Positions 45,217 to 53,047 of a stretch of 64,000 nt of DNA are shown here, one piece after another (the first letter of the stretch is position 1; each line of letters opens with the position of its first letter). Source of the stretch: Streptomyces sp. NBC_00370. Its GTDB lineage: Bacteria; Actinomycetota; Actinomycetes; Streptomycetales; Streptomycetaceae. Both the position numbers and the translations under genes were made by a program. The stretch is taken from contig NZ_CP107968.1 in assembly GCF_036084755.1 (NCBI RefSeq), forward strand, positions 5,604,501-5,668,500, written 5' to 3'. Under the pieces are notes generated by a model. It did no database searches. It worked only from the letters and a program-made list of their open reading frames with translations, and was not told the origin of the DNA.

Positions 45217-46347
45217 TCAGAGCCAGCCGTTGCGCTTCAGCGAGTGGTGGATCGCCAGACAGGCCGCGATGATCGCGGCGAGCACCATCGGGTAGCCGTA
45301 CTTCCAGTGCAGCTCGGGCATGTGGTCGAAGTTCATGCCGTAGATCCCGCACACGGCCGTTGGGACGGCGATGATGGCGGCCCAGGACGTGATCTTGCGC
45401 ATGTCCTCGTTCTGCGCGACCGTCGCCTGCGCCAGGTTGGCCTGGAGGATCGAGTTCAGCAGTTCGTCGAAGCCGATGACCTGCTCGTGCACCCGGGCGA
45501 GGTGGTCGGCGACGTCACGGAAGTACTTCTGGATGTCGGGGTCGACCAGCCGCATCGGCCGCTCGCTGAGCAGCTGCATCGGCCGCAGCAGCGGGGAGAC
45601 GGCCCGCTTGAACTCCAGCACCTCGCGCTTGAGCTGGTAGATGCGCCCGGCGTCCGAGCCGCGCGGGCTGCCCTTCGCCGGGGCGGAGAAGACCTCGATC
45701 TCCACCTCGTCGATGTCGTCCTGCACGGCGCCAGCCACCGCGATGTAGCCGTCCACGACATGGTCGGCGATGGAGTGCAGCACGGCCGACGGGCCCTTGG
45801 CGAGCAGTTCGCTGTCCTCTTCGAGGCGGTGGCGCAGATTGCGCAGCGAGCCCTTGCCGCCGTGCCGGACGGTGATGACGAAGTCCCGCCCGGTGAAGCA
45901 CATGACCTCGCCGGTCTCGACGATCTCGCTGGTCGCCGTCAGCTCCGTGTGCTCCACGTAGTGGATGGTCTTGAAGACGGTGAACAGGGTGTCGTCGTAC
46001 CGCTCCAGCTTCGGCCGCTGGTGCGCGTGCACCGCGTCCTCGACGGCCAGCGGGTGCAGTCCGAACTCCGCGGCGATCCCGGCGAACTCCTCCTCGGTCG
46101 GCTCGTGCAGCCCGATCCAGGCGAAGCCGCCCTCGCCGCCCTCGCGTACCCGCAGCATCGCCTCGTGCGGCGTGACGCACGGATCGGCGGTGAGCCGCCG
46201 GCCCTCGCGGTAAACCGCGCAGTCGACGACGGCGCTCGAAGCCGAGGGATCGCGGGTCGCGTCGTACGTGTCGTACTTGCCGTAGGAGGCACTGTTCTTG
46301 CGCAGGGACGGGCGGACCGCTGCGCGCAGGTCACGAATCATCGACAT
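45217..46347 (-). CDS. corA: CorA-family magnesium/cobalt transporter
   Basis: 376 residues. A large cytoplasmic N-terminal domain (about 1-315), then two C-terminal membrane helices with the selectivity motif YGMNFDHMPEL between them (about 335-345). The C-terminus is basic (HHSLKRNGWL). ATG 46347 has AAGGAG eight bases upstream; an upstream five-codon extension is unsupported. It lies near the MgtE-like and DUF1003 genes. A 442-bp upstream region leaves space for a long leader. Confidence 0.93.
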   Translation of the reverse strand: MSMIRDLRAAVRPSLRKNSASYGKYDTYDATRDPSASSAVVDCAVYREGRRLTADPCVTPHEAMLRVREGGEGGFAWIGLHEPTEEEFAGIAAEFGLHPLAVEDAVHAHQRPKLERYDDTLFTVFKTIHYVEHTELTATSEIVETGEVMCFTGRDFVITVRHGGKGSLRNLRHRLEEDSELLAKGPSAVLHSIADHVVDGYIAVAGAVQDDIDEVEIEVFSAPAKGSPRGSDAGRIYQLKREVLEFKRAVSPLLRPMQLLSERPMRLVDPDIQKYFRDVADHLARVHEQVIGFDELLNSILQANLAQATVAQNEDMRKITSWAAIIAVPTAVCGIYGMNFDHMPELHWKYGYPMVLAAIIAACLAIHHSLKRNGWL

Positions 46348-46789
46348 GGCGGGCTCCTTCACGGAGAGGCCGTCGGCGAGGGCGTGGCACAGCCCGGAAC
46401 GAGGACGTGACGCGTACGCAGGCGTACGTACGTCCGCAAAGCGGGCGGCACCGCGAGTTCGCGGTAACGGCGTTCGCTACAGACAGGCGGAAAACAGAGG
46501 CTGATACAAAGCGCTCTTCCGGCGTGTGACGTACACCGCGAGCCTGTGCGGGCGGGGGCCTCAGATCACAGAGCGGCGAAAAAAGCGGAAGAGCGGCTGG
46601 TACTGGCCGGGTGACTTCGATCCACCGCAGCCCCACCTCCTCCGGTCTGTCCCCCGTAGGGGATGACGTGTCGTCGGGACAAGGAGAGCGACGCTGCTGC
46701 GTACTGTCCCGACCGGCGGCCCAGACTATCAGCCCACCCGAGCCCAATCTTGCCTCTTGCCCCATCCATACGCGATCTATGCTCCCGGG
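46348..46789. other. 442-bp divergent region between corA and the SUFU-domain gene
   Basis: No gene is supported. Content: a cgtacg-rich stretch (46405-46435), a poly-A run in GCGAAAAAAGCGG (46576-46588), a small CCCC/GGGG hairpin near 46650-46662, an 8-bp stem GTCGGGAC/GTCCCGAC (46673-46680 with 46706-46713, 25-nt loop), and the plus-strand promoter. If corA is transcribed from near the middle, its leader would be 150-400 nt, long enough for a Mg-responsive element, but no M-box core is seen. Confidence 0.55.
46757..46789 (+). promoter_or_regulatory. putative promoter for a leaderless SUFU-domain mRNA
   Basis: TTGCCC (46757-46762), 15-bp spacer, TATGCT (46778-46783), then six bases to the ATG at 46790. 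No Shine-Dalgarno is present. Confidence 0.5.
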
Positions 46790-47434
46790 ATGGCAGAAAT
46801 TCTTGCTCTGGTCGAGGCGCGGCTGCGCGCGGCGCTCGGCGAGCCGGACGCGCGCGCCGCAGTGACGTTTCTGGGCACGGAGCGCATCGAGGTCCTGAGA
46901 TTCACGGATGTTTCCGGCGTCGGTGTCCCCGGCGTACGGGACGGCGGCCCCGTGGTGCGGTACGCCACGCTCGGCATGTCGGCCCAGCCGATGGCCGACC
47001 CCGCGGCGGTGCTCGCCGACCCGGAGCGGGGCCCGCGGGCCGAGCTGATCCTGTCGGTGCGGGCCGGGCGCGCCGACACCGACCAGGTGCTGCGCCCGCT
47101 CGCTGTGCTGGCCGCTTCGCCGCAGGTCGAGGGGGTTGTCGTGGCCCCGGGGGCGTCGCTGGACCTCGGCGCCCCGCTGTGGCCGCAGGCCCCGTTCACC
47201 TCGGTGCTGGTCGGCGAGCCGGGCGGTCTCGTCGAGGATCTGGAGCTGCCGGCGCCGCTGGATCCCGTACGGTTCCTGCCGCTGCTGCCGATGACACCCA
47301 ACGAGGCGGCGTGGAAGCGCGCCAAGGGCGCCGAGGAGCTTCAGGAGCGCTGGCTGTCCCACGGAACGGACCTGCGCGACCCGTTGCGCGGGGCGGTTCC
47401 GCTCGGAGAATCCGAGGCCGGTGATCGTCCTTGA
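46790..47434 (+). CDS. suppressor-of-fused (SUFU) domain protein
   Basis: 214 residues with the SUFU fold: RYATLGMSAQPM and RAELILSVRAG in the N-terminal half and LPMTPNEAAWKRAKGAEELQ toward the C-terminus are typical of bacterial SUFU-domain proteins. Some bacterial SUFU proteins act as immunity proteins in toxin systems, but no toxin gene adjoins it here. It is probably leaderless. A 33-bp gap precedes the next gene. Confidence 0.8.
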   Translation: MAEILALVEARLRAALGEPDARAAVTFLGTERIEVLRFTDVSGVGVPGVRDGGPVVRYATLGMSAQPMADPAAVLADPERGPRAELILSVRAGRADTDQVLRPLAVLAASPQVEGVVVAPGASLDLGAPLWPQAPFTSVLVGEPGGLVEDLELPAPLDPVRFLPLLPMTPNEAAWKRAKGAEELQERWLSHGTDLRDPLRGAVPLGESEAGDRP

Positions 47435-47467
47435 CGCGGCGTCGGCCGGGGAGGACCGTGGGGCGCT

Positions 47468-48106
47468 ATGAGGGGTGAACCCAGTTGCCCGAAGTGCGGT
47501 GGCCGGGTCAGGGCGCCCGGTCTGTTCGCCGACACCTGGACATGCGACACCCACGGCACCGTGCACCCGATGCAGCCCGTGATACCGCCGAGTGTCGAGG
47601 CGCTGGGCGTGGTGGTGAACCGGGCGCAGGTCCCCGTGTGGATGCCGTGGCCGCTGCCCGTGGGCTGGCTGTTCACCGGAGTCTCGTACGCGGGCGACGA
47701 CCGCAGCGGCGGCCGGGCGACGGCCGTGGCCTGCTCGGGCCCCGCTCCGCTGGGCGGCGTCGGCGAACTGTTGCTGATCGCTGAGGAGATCGGGGTGGGC
47801 CTGGGCGCCCGCTACGCGGGAATCGAGGGCCCCGACCCCGGCCCCAGCATCCGCGTCGACCTCCCCCCGCACACAAAACTCCTGGCAGCGGGCCGCCCCA
47901 CCCCGCTGTGGCACGTCCGGGCCGCCCCCGAGGACCGCGCCGTCTTCGCGGGCGAGGCGCTGGGACTGTGGCTGTGGGCGGTGGTCTGGCCGGGCGAGTC
48001 GGGACTGCTGATGTACGACGAACTGGTCCTGACGGACTTGCGGGACGCGGGCGCGGAGGTGGAACTGCTCCCGTGCGGGGCGCTGTCGCCGAGGCTGCTG
48101 TCGTAG
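47468..48106 (+). CDS. DUF6758-like zinc-ribbon protein
   Basis: 212 residues. An N-terminal zinc ribbon (CPKCGG at 7-12, then CDTH at about 26-29) precedes an alpha/beta domain (GWLFTGVSYAGDDRSGGRATAVACSGPAPLGGVGE, given here by its start). I recognise the CPKCGGRVRAPGLFADTWTC opening as that of a conserved actinobacterial family without known role. ATG 47468 with GGGGCG-like weak ribosome site. It probably forms an operon with the SUFU gene. Confidence 0.75.
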   Translation: MRGEPSCPKCGGRVRAPGLFADTWTCDTHGTVHPMQPVIPPSVEALGVVVNRAQVPVWMPWPLPVGWLFTGVSYAGDDRSGGRATAVACSGPAPLGGVGELLLIAEEIGVGLGARYAGIEGPDPGPSIRVDLPPHTKLLAAGRPTPLWHVRAAPEDRAVFAGEALGLWLWAVVWPGESGLLMYDELVLTDLRDAGAEVELLPCGALSPRLLS

Positions 48107-48397
48107 GGGCGGCGGCCGAACGATCGAGCCGCACGGCTGGGCGTCCGGCCCCGCTGTCCCGCTACGCGGCCCCTGGGCCGGAGGCCGACGGGTGCCGCAC
48201 CCGCGCTGCCCTGCCGGGCCGTCGGGCCGTACCAGCCGCCGACCCGGCCCCACCGACGGCGCGCATGCGCGCTGACCGTGCTGCCCTGCCGGGGCGTCGG
48301 GACCCACCTGACCTGCCGCGTTCTCGACGGTCCGCGCGGGCCGTTATCCTGCTGAGCGTTCCCCTTCTGCCCCTTCGAGCCCAGTGGAGTCACGCGC

Positions 48398-49258
48398 GTG
48401 CGTATCGACCTGCACACCCACTCCCGGGCTTCCGACGGTACGGACACCCCCGCCGAGCTGGTGCGCAACGCCGCGGCGAGCGGGCTCGACGTGGTGGCGC
48501 TGACCGATCACGACACCACCCGGGGGCACGCGGCGGCGATCGCCGCGCTTCCCGCCGGGCTCACGCTGGTCACCGGTGCCGAGCTGTCGTGCCGTATCGA
48601 CGGCGTCGGGCTGCACATGCTCGCGTACCTCTTCGACCCCGCCGAACCCGAACTGCTCCGTGAGCGCGAGCTGGTACGGGACGACCGGGTGCCGCGGGCC
48701 AAGGTCATGGTCGGCAGGCTCCAGGAGCTGGGCGTCCCGATCACCTGGGAGCAGGTGGCCCGCATCGCGGGTGACGCGTCCCTCGGCCGGCCGCACATCG
48801 CGACCGCCCTGGTCGAGCTGGGCGTCGTCGAGACCGTCTCCGACGCCTTCACACCGGAGTGGATCGCGGACGGCGGCCGGGCGTACGCGGGGAAGCACGA
48901 ACTCGATCCGTTCGACGCGGTCCGGCTCGTCAAGGCCGCCGGGGGCGTCACCGTCTTCGCGCACCCGCAGGCCGTCAAACGCGGGGCCGTCGTGCCGGAA
49001 GAGGCCGTCGCGCGCCTCGCCGCCGCGGGGCTCGACGGCATCGAGGTCGACCACATGGACCACGACGAGCCGACCCGGGCCAGGCTCCGGGGGCTCGCCG
49101 CCGAGCTGGGCCTGCTGCCCACCGGGTCGAGCGACTACCACGGCAGCCGGAAGTTCGTGGAGCTCGGCGCGTGCACCACCGACCCGGAGGTGTACGGCGA
49201 GATCACCCGCCGCGCCACGGGCGCCTTCCCGGTACCGGGCGCGGGCGGACCCGCGTAA
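48398..49258 (+). CDS. PHP-domain metal-dependent phosphoesterase
   Basis: 286 residues. The four PHP motifs are visible: DLHTHSRASDG (I), LTDHDT (II), GAELSC with the metal Glu (III), and SSDYHG (IV), plus VFAHPQAV. Related stand-alone proteins hydrolyse 5'-phosphonucleotides or 3',5'-bisphosphates (YciV/TrpH-like RNase AM family). GTG 48398 has GTGGAG upstream. A TATCCT -10 candidate lies near 48345. Confidence 0.9.
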   Translation: MRIDLHTHSRASDGTDTPAELVRNAAASGLDVVALTDHDTTRGHAAAIAALPAGLTLVTGAELSCRIDGVGLHMLAYLFDPAEPELLRERELVRDDRVPRAKVMVGRLQELGVPITWEQVARIAGDASLGRPHIATALVELGVVETVSDAFTPEWIADGGRAYAGKHELDPFDAVRLVKAAGGVTVFAHPQAVKRGAVVPEEAVARLAAAGLDGIEVDHMDHDEPTRARLRGLAAELGLLPTGSSDYHGSRKFVELGACTTDPEVYGEITRRATGAFPVPGAGGPA

Positions 49259-49383
49259 CGCTCGCAGCCACCCACGTACCGCCGCCTTCCCGTGCGCACG
49301 TACCTACGCACGGCGGCCGGCCGCTGTCCCGCGCGCCCCCGCGCCTCCCGTACTTCTCGCCCCCACTCTCGCAAGGCCACCCC

Positions 49384-49989
49384 GTGTTCGACTTCGCCGT
49401 GTTCGGCTCCCTCTTCCTCACCCTCTTCGTGATCATGGACCCCCCCGGCATCACGCCGATCTTCCTCGCCCTGACCTCGGGCCGGCCGGGCAAGATCCAG
49501 CGCGCCATGGCCTGGCAGGCGGCGGCCGTCGCCTTCGGGGTGATCACCGTCTTCGGCATCCTGGGCCAGCAGATCCTGGACTACCTGCACGTCTCCATCC
49601 CGGCCCTGATGATCGCCGGCGGTCTGCTCCTGCTGCTGATCGCGCTGGACCTGCTGACCGGCAAGACCGACGAGCCCAAGCAGACGAAGGACGTGAACGT
49701 CGCCCTCGTCCCGCTCGGCATGCCCCTGCTCGCGGGTCCCGGCGCCATCGTCTCCGTCATCCTGGCCGTACAACACGCGAACGGCGCCTCGGCCCAGGTC
49801 TCCGTCTGGGCGGCGATCGTCGCCATGCACCTGGTGCTGTGGCTGACCATGCGCTACTCGCTGCTGATCATCCGGGTCATCAAGGAAGGCGGCGTGGTCC
49901 TGGTGACGAGACTCGCGGGCATGATGCTGTCGGCCATCGCGGTGCAGCAGATCATCAACGGCATCACCCAGGTGATCCGCACGAGCTGA
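49384..49989 (+). CDS. MarC-family integral membrane protein
   Basis: 201 residues with six membrane segments. The conserved MDPPGITPIFLALTSG (about 18-33) and PLGMPLLAGPGAI (about 112-124) are the family's two half-site motifs. Despite its name MarC is not a multidrug pump; function unknown. GTG 49384 (MFDFAVFGSLFLTLF) is used; the frame is open upstream but overlaps non-coding leader. No strong ribosome site. Confidence 0.9.
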   Translation: MFDFAVFGSLFLTLFVIMDPPGITPIFLALTSGRPGKIQRAMAWQAAAVAFGVITVFGILGQQILDYLHVSIPALMIAGGLLLLLIALDLLTGKTDEPKQTKDVNVALVPLGMPLLAGPGAIVSVILAVQHANGASAQVSVWAAIVAMHLVLWLTMRYSLLIIRVIKEGGVVLVTRLAGMMLSAIAVQQIINGITQVIRTS

Positions 49990-50090
49990 CGAGAGAGTGG
50001 TCCACATCGCGCTGCGCCGCGAACGGGCGCGACGATGAGTTTCGCCGGCCCGGCCGGTCTCACCACCGTTGTCGACCACAGGAGGAGCAC

Positions 50091-50735
50091 ATGGCTCAGC
50101 TGCTGAGAGTCCAGAATTTCAACGTATCGAGCGACGGTATCGGCGCCGGTGAGGACCAGACCCTGGAGAGGCCGTTCGGTCATGTCGATCCCGGGAAGCT
50201 GTTCGCCTGGGCCGGTGCCACGGCGAGCTGGCCCATGCGCACCGACCCCGGGGGCAGCCGGGGCCTGGACGACTACCTCACGCGGGACTATCCCCGCAAC
50301 ATCGGCGCCGAGATCATGGGCCGCAACAAGTTCGGGCCCCTGCGCGGGCCCTGGCAGGACCACGAGTGGCAGGGCTGGTGGGGCGACGAGCCCCCGTTCC
50401 GCACCCCGGTCTTCGTCCTGACCCACCACGAGCGCCCCTCGCTCACGCTGTCCGACACCACGTTCCACTTCGTCGCCGGCGACCCGGCCACGGTCCTCGA
50501 ACAGGCCAAGGAGGCGGCGCAGGGCAAGGACGTCCGACTGGGCGGCGGCGCCACCACCATCCGCCAGTTCCTCGACGCCGACCTGGTCGACACCCTGCAC
50601 GTCGCGGTCTCCCCGCTGAAGCTCGGCACAGGAGTACGCCTCTGGGAGTCCCCTGACGACCTGCTCGACCGCTTCCACCTGGACGTCGTCCCCAGCCCGA
50701 GCGGAGTGACCCACCACCTCTTCTGGCGCAAGTAA
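50091..50735 (+). CDS. dihydrofolate reductase/RibD C-terminal domain protein
   Basis: 214 residues. RibD_C-fold signature elements: MGRNKFGPLRGPW (about 76-88), VFVLTHHERPSLTL, GDPATVLEQAKEAAQGKDVRLGGGATTIRQF (NADPH-site Gly run) and SPLKLGTGVRLW. These stand-alone proteins are NADPH-dependent reductases of unknown substrate, not trimethoprim-target DHFR. ATG 50091 has an ideal AGGAGG eight bases upstream. Confidence 0.88.
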   Translation: MAQLLRVQNFNVSSDGIGAGEDQTLERPFGHVDPGKLFAWAGATASWPMRTDPGGSRGLDDYLTRDYPRNIGAEIMGRNKFGPLRGPWQDHEWQGWWGDEPPFRTPVFVLTHHERPSLTLSDTTFHFVAGDPATVLEQAKEAAQGKDVRLGGGATTIRQFLDADLVDTLHVAVSPLKLGTGVRLWESPDDLLDRFHLDVVPSPSGVTHHLFWRK

Positions 50736-50767
50736 TCCGCCCGCACCGGCCGGGCGCGGACAGCGCT

Positions 50768-50802
50768 GCGCCCCCGTACGGGTGATTCGTGTACGGGGGC
50801 GC
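50768..50802. terminator. bidirectional terminator hairpin
   Basis: 12-bp perfect stem GCGCCCCCGTAC/GTACGGGGGCGC, 11-nt loop, between the convergent reductase (50735) and 76-residue protein (50828) genes. Confidence 0.78.
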
Positions 50803-50827
50803 CGGGTACTGACGAAGTGCGTGAGAG

Positions 50828-51058
50828 TTACGAGGCCGACTGCTCGGCCGGTCGGATGTAGATGCGCTGGCCCATCGCTGCGGCCTGCTGCACGATCCGA
50901 TTGACGGAGGCGGCGTCTACAACGGTGCTGTCCACGGGCGAACCGTCGACGTCGTCGAGGCGCGTGATTTCGAAGCGCAAGGCTTCTCCCTTCGTCTGAT
51001 CCTCCTGCTGGAGAACTACTGGTGACGGCACATGTCCGTCGTTGGTTTCATACTGCAC
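50828..51058 (-). CDS. small conserved hypothetical protein
   Basis: 76 residues from GTG 51058 (MQYETNDGHVPSPVVLQQ...). Soluble, no cysteines; the sequence ends DAASVNRIVQQAAAMGQRIYIRPAEQ, which looks like a helix followed by a strand. A GAGGG about 11 bases upstream may serve as ribosome site. It is divergent from the NYN gene across a 98-bp AT-richer gap that holds promoters for both (TAGCGT on the minus strand near 51083-51088). Function unknown. Confidence 0.75.
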   Translation of the reverse strand: MQYETNDGHVPSPVVLQQEDQTKGEALRFEITRLDDVDGSPVDSTVVDAASVNRIVQQAAAMGQRIYIRPAEQSAS

Positions 51059-51125
51059 AACGGCTTGCCCTCTGCAAACATTCCCTACGCTAAGGAAATT
51101 TTTCGGACGGCTAACTACTGGCGGG

Positions 51126-51131
51126 TACGAT
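51126..51131 (+). promoter_or_regulatory. putative -10 of the NYN gene
   Basis: TACGAT, with TTCGGA 18 bp upstream as a poor -35. Because it contains the in-frame ATG 51130, the ATG at 51157 is the likelier start. Confidence 0.4.
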
Positions 51132-51156
51132 GTCGTCCACGGAGAATGAACGGCGT

Positions 51157-52068
51157 ATGAGTGAGGCAGAGATCGATCCAGAGACCAGCGACATCGGCGC
51201 CCGGCTGGAGCGCACCAACGCACTGCTCCAGAGGATGCTCGCCGAGGTCGCGAAGACTCCGTCCACGCATGCCATCTTCGTCGACGCCGGTTACGTCTAT
51301 GCTGCGGCCGGGTTGCTTGTAACGGGTACCGAGGACCGGCGGTCGTTCGATCTTGACGCCGAAGGGCTCATCGAGGCGTTCATCGACAAGGCCAGGATCA
51401 TCTTCGCGGACAGCAGGCTGCTGCGCGTCTACTGGTACGACGGCGCCAGGCGCCGTATCCACACCCCGGAGCAGCAGTCCATCGCCGAGCTGCCCGACGT
51501 CAAGGTGCGGCTCGGCAATCTCAACGCCAACAACCAGCAGAAGGGCGTCGACTCGCTGATCCGTACGGATCTCGAATCGCTCGCCCGGCACCGCGCCATC
51601 AGCGACGCCGCGCTGGTCGGCGGCGACGAGGACCTGGTGTCGGCCGTCGAGGCCGCGCAGGGCTACGGGGCGCGGGTGCATCTGTGGGGCATCGAGGCGG
51701 CCGACGGGCGCAACCAGGCCGAGCCGCTGCTCTGGGAGGTCGACAGCCAGCGCACCTTCGACCTCGAATTCTGCAAGCCGTACGTCTCCCGGCGGCCGGT
51801 CACCACGTACGAGCACGAGGGCGACCCGCCGCCCTCACGCGACCAGGTCCGGTTCGTCGGCGCGCAGATCGCGGCCACCTGGCTGGTCGAGCGGGGACGG
51901 GAGGCGATGGGCGAGCTGCTGCCGGGGCTGCCGTACCTGCCGGGCCCGGTGGACCAGGACCTGCTGATCGAGGCGGAGAGGCTGCTCCAGCGGTCCCTGC
52001 GAGGCCACTCCATGCTGCGCAGGGCCCTGCGGGACGGGTTCTGGCAGCATCTTCAGTCGCAGTACTGA
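51157..52068 (+). CDS. NYN (PIN-like) domain protein
   Basis: 303 residues from ATG 51157 (GGAG 12 bases upstream); ATG 51130 is in frame but lies in the likely -10. The NYN nuclease-like domain (about 35-185) has FVDAGYVY with the first acidic residue, KGVDSLIRTDLESLA, and ALVGGDEDL with later acidic ligands. A C-terminal winged-helix-like segment (about 210-303) carries RFVGAQIAATWLVERGRE. NYN proteins are candidate RNases. The family is very conserved in Streptomyces. Confidence 0.85.
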   Translation: MSEAEIDPETSDIGARLERTNALLQRMLAEVAKTPSTHAIFVDAGYVYAAAGLLVTGTEDRRSFDLDAEGLIEAFIDKARIIFADSRLLRVYWYDGARRRIHTPEQQSIAELPDVKVRLGNLNANNQQKGVDSLIRTDLESLARHRAISDAALVGGDEDLVSAVEAAQGYGARVHLWGIEAADGRNQAEPLLWEVDSQRTFDLEFCKPYVSRRPVTTYEHEGDPPPSRDQVRFVGAQIAATWLVERGREAMGELLPGLPYLPGPVDQDLLIEAERLLQRSLRGHSMLRRALRDGFWQHLQSQY

Positions 52069-52091
52069 CCGTCGGACGAAACCCGGCCGCC

Positions 52092-52940
52092 TCAGCCGTA
52101 CAGGTCCCAGAAGTCCGTCAGTGCCGCCGTCGTCTCCAGCGGTCTGTCCGTGTTGGGGGAGTGCTCCGCACCCTCGATCACCGTCCTGCGCGCCCGCAGC
52201 CGGTGGGCCATCTCGTCCAGGAGCGGCACCGGCCAGGTGTCGTCGCGTTCGCCGGACAGTACGTACATGGGCAACGGCGGCCGCAGCGCGGCCAGTTCGG
52301 CCACCCGGTCCGGTTCGGTCGCGAGCTGGCGGCTGGTGACGGCGAGCTGGAGCGGATTGTTGCGCAGCCAGCGCTCCCGCATCAGCGCGCCGTCCTGCGC
52401 CGTGACCTCCTCCGGCGGCTCCATCGTCTGGAAGGCGTCCCAGACCTCCGCCATCGTCATGACGGGCAGCACGTCCTGGAGGAGCTTCACCCGCTGCTGC
52501 TGCGACGGGGAGATCTGCGCGGGGCCCGAGCACATCAGCGTCAGGGAGCGGAACGCGCCCCGGTCGGCCAGTGCGGCGACGCGGGCGACCTGGCCGCCCA
52601 TGGAGTGGCCCACCAGATGCACCGGGGCGCCGATCGCCGCGGTCTGCGCGAGGACGTCGGCGGCCAGCTCGTCCTGCGCGTACGCCTCTTCCGTGTCGGG
52701 TCCCGGCGTCTCGTACTGCCCCCGGCCGTCGACGGCGAACGCGCGGTAGCCGGCGCGGGTGAGCGGCTCCAGCATCGTCGTGAAGTCCTCCTTGCTGCCG
52801 GTGAAGCCGGGCAGCAGGAGGACGGTTCCGCGCGGCGGCCCTTCCGGGGCTGCTTCCAGGGCGGCGAAGTCGCCCCTGGCGGTGGTCAGGGTGCGGGCGC
52901 GTGCGCAGGGGGGCAGGACGAAGGTCGGCGGCCGGCTCAT
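52092..52940 (-). CDS. alpha/beta-hydrolase
   Basis: 282 residues. The oxyanion-hole segment LLLPGFTGSKEDF, the nucleophile elbow GHSMGG (Ser at about 127), an acidic residue near SGERDDTWPV and a C-terminal His in EGAEHSPN form a full triad. The fold is that of esterases/lipases/lysophospholipases; the substrate is unknown. It converges on the NYN gene with only 23 bp between stops. ATG 52940. Confidence 0.87.
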   Translation of the reverse strand: MSRPPTFVLPPCARARTLTTARGDFAALEAAPEGPPRGTVLLLPGFTGSKEDFTTMLEPLTRAGYRAFAVDGRGQYETPGPDTEEAYAQDELAADVLAQTAAIGAPVHLVGHSMGGQVARVAALADRGAFRSLTLMCSGPAQISPSQQQRVKLLQDVLPVMTMAEVWDAFQTMEPPEEVTAQDGALMRERWLRNNPLQLAVTSRQLATEPDRVAELAALRPPLPMYVLSGERDDTWPVPLLDEMAHRLRARRTVIEGAEHSPNTDRPLETTAALTDFWDLYG

Positions 52941-52986
52941 GGCATGAGGCTAGCGCGCCCGCCGCGAACGGCCCCCGCCGCACACC

Positions 52987-53022
52987 GACGGCCCGGCACC
53001 CCTCGCAGGGGGCCGGGCCGTC
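52987..53022 (-). terminator. terminator hairpin after the helicase gene
   Basis: GACGGCCCGGC (52987-52997) pairs with GCCGGGCCGTC (53012-53022), extended inward by CCCC/GGGG with one bulged A, loop of five. It is 26 bp past the helicase stop on the minus strand. Confidence 0.8.
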
Positions 53023-53047
53023 GGGCGGTGCGGTGAGCCGACGCGGG

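Noticed and set aside
46348-46789. M-box or c-di-AMP (ydaO) riboswitch upstream of corA
   Set aside because: I compared the leader strand with the remembered cores of both classes and found no matching conserved segments.
46790-47434. SUFU-domain protein as immunity protein of a toxin system
   Set aside because: No adjacent secreted or polymorphic toxin gene is present, and the neighbours are conserved housekeeping-like genes.
48107-48397. repeated ctgccctgccgggg-like words before the PHP gene
   Set aside because: Only two or three imperfect copies without fixed spacing. The 291-bp gap shows no gene or clear array, only a TATCCT promoter candidate near its end.
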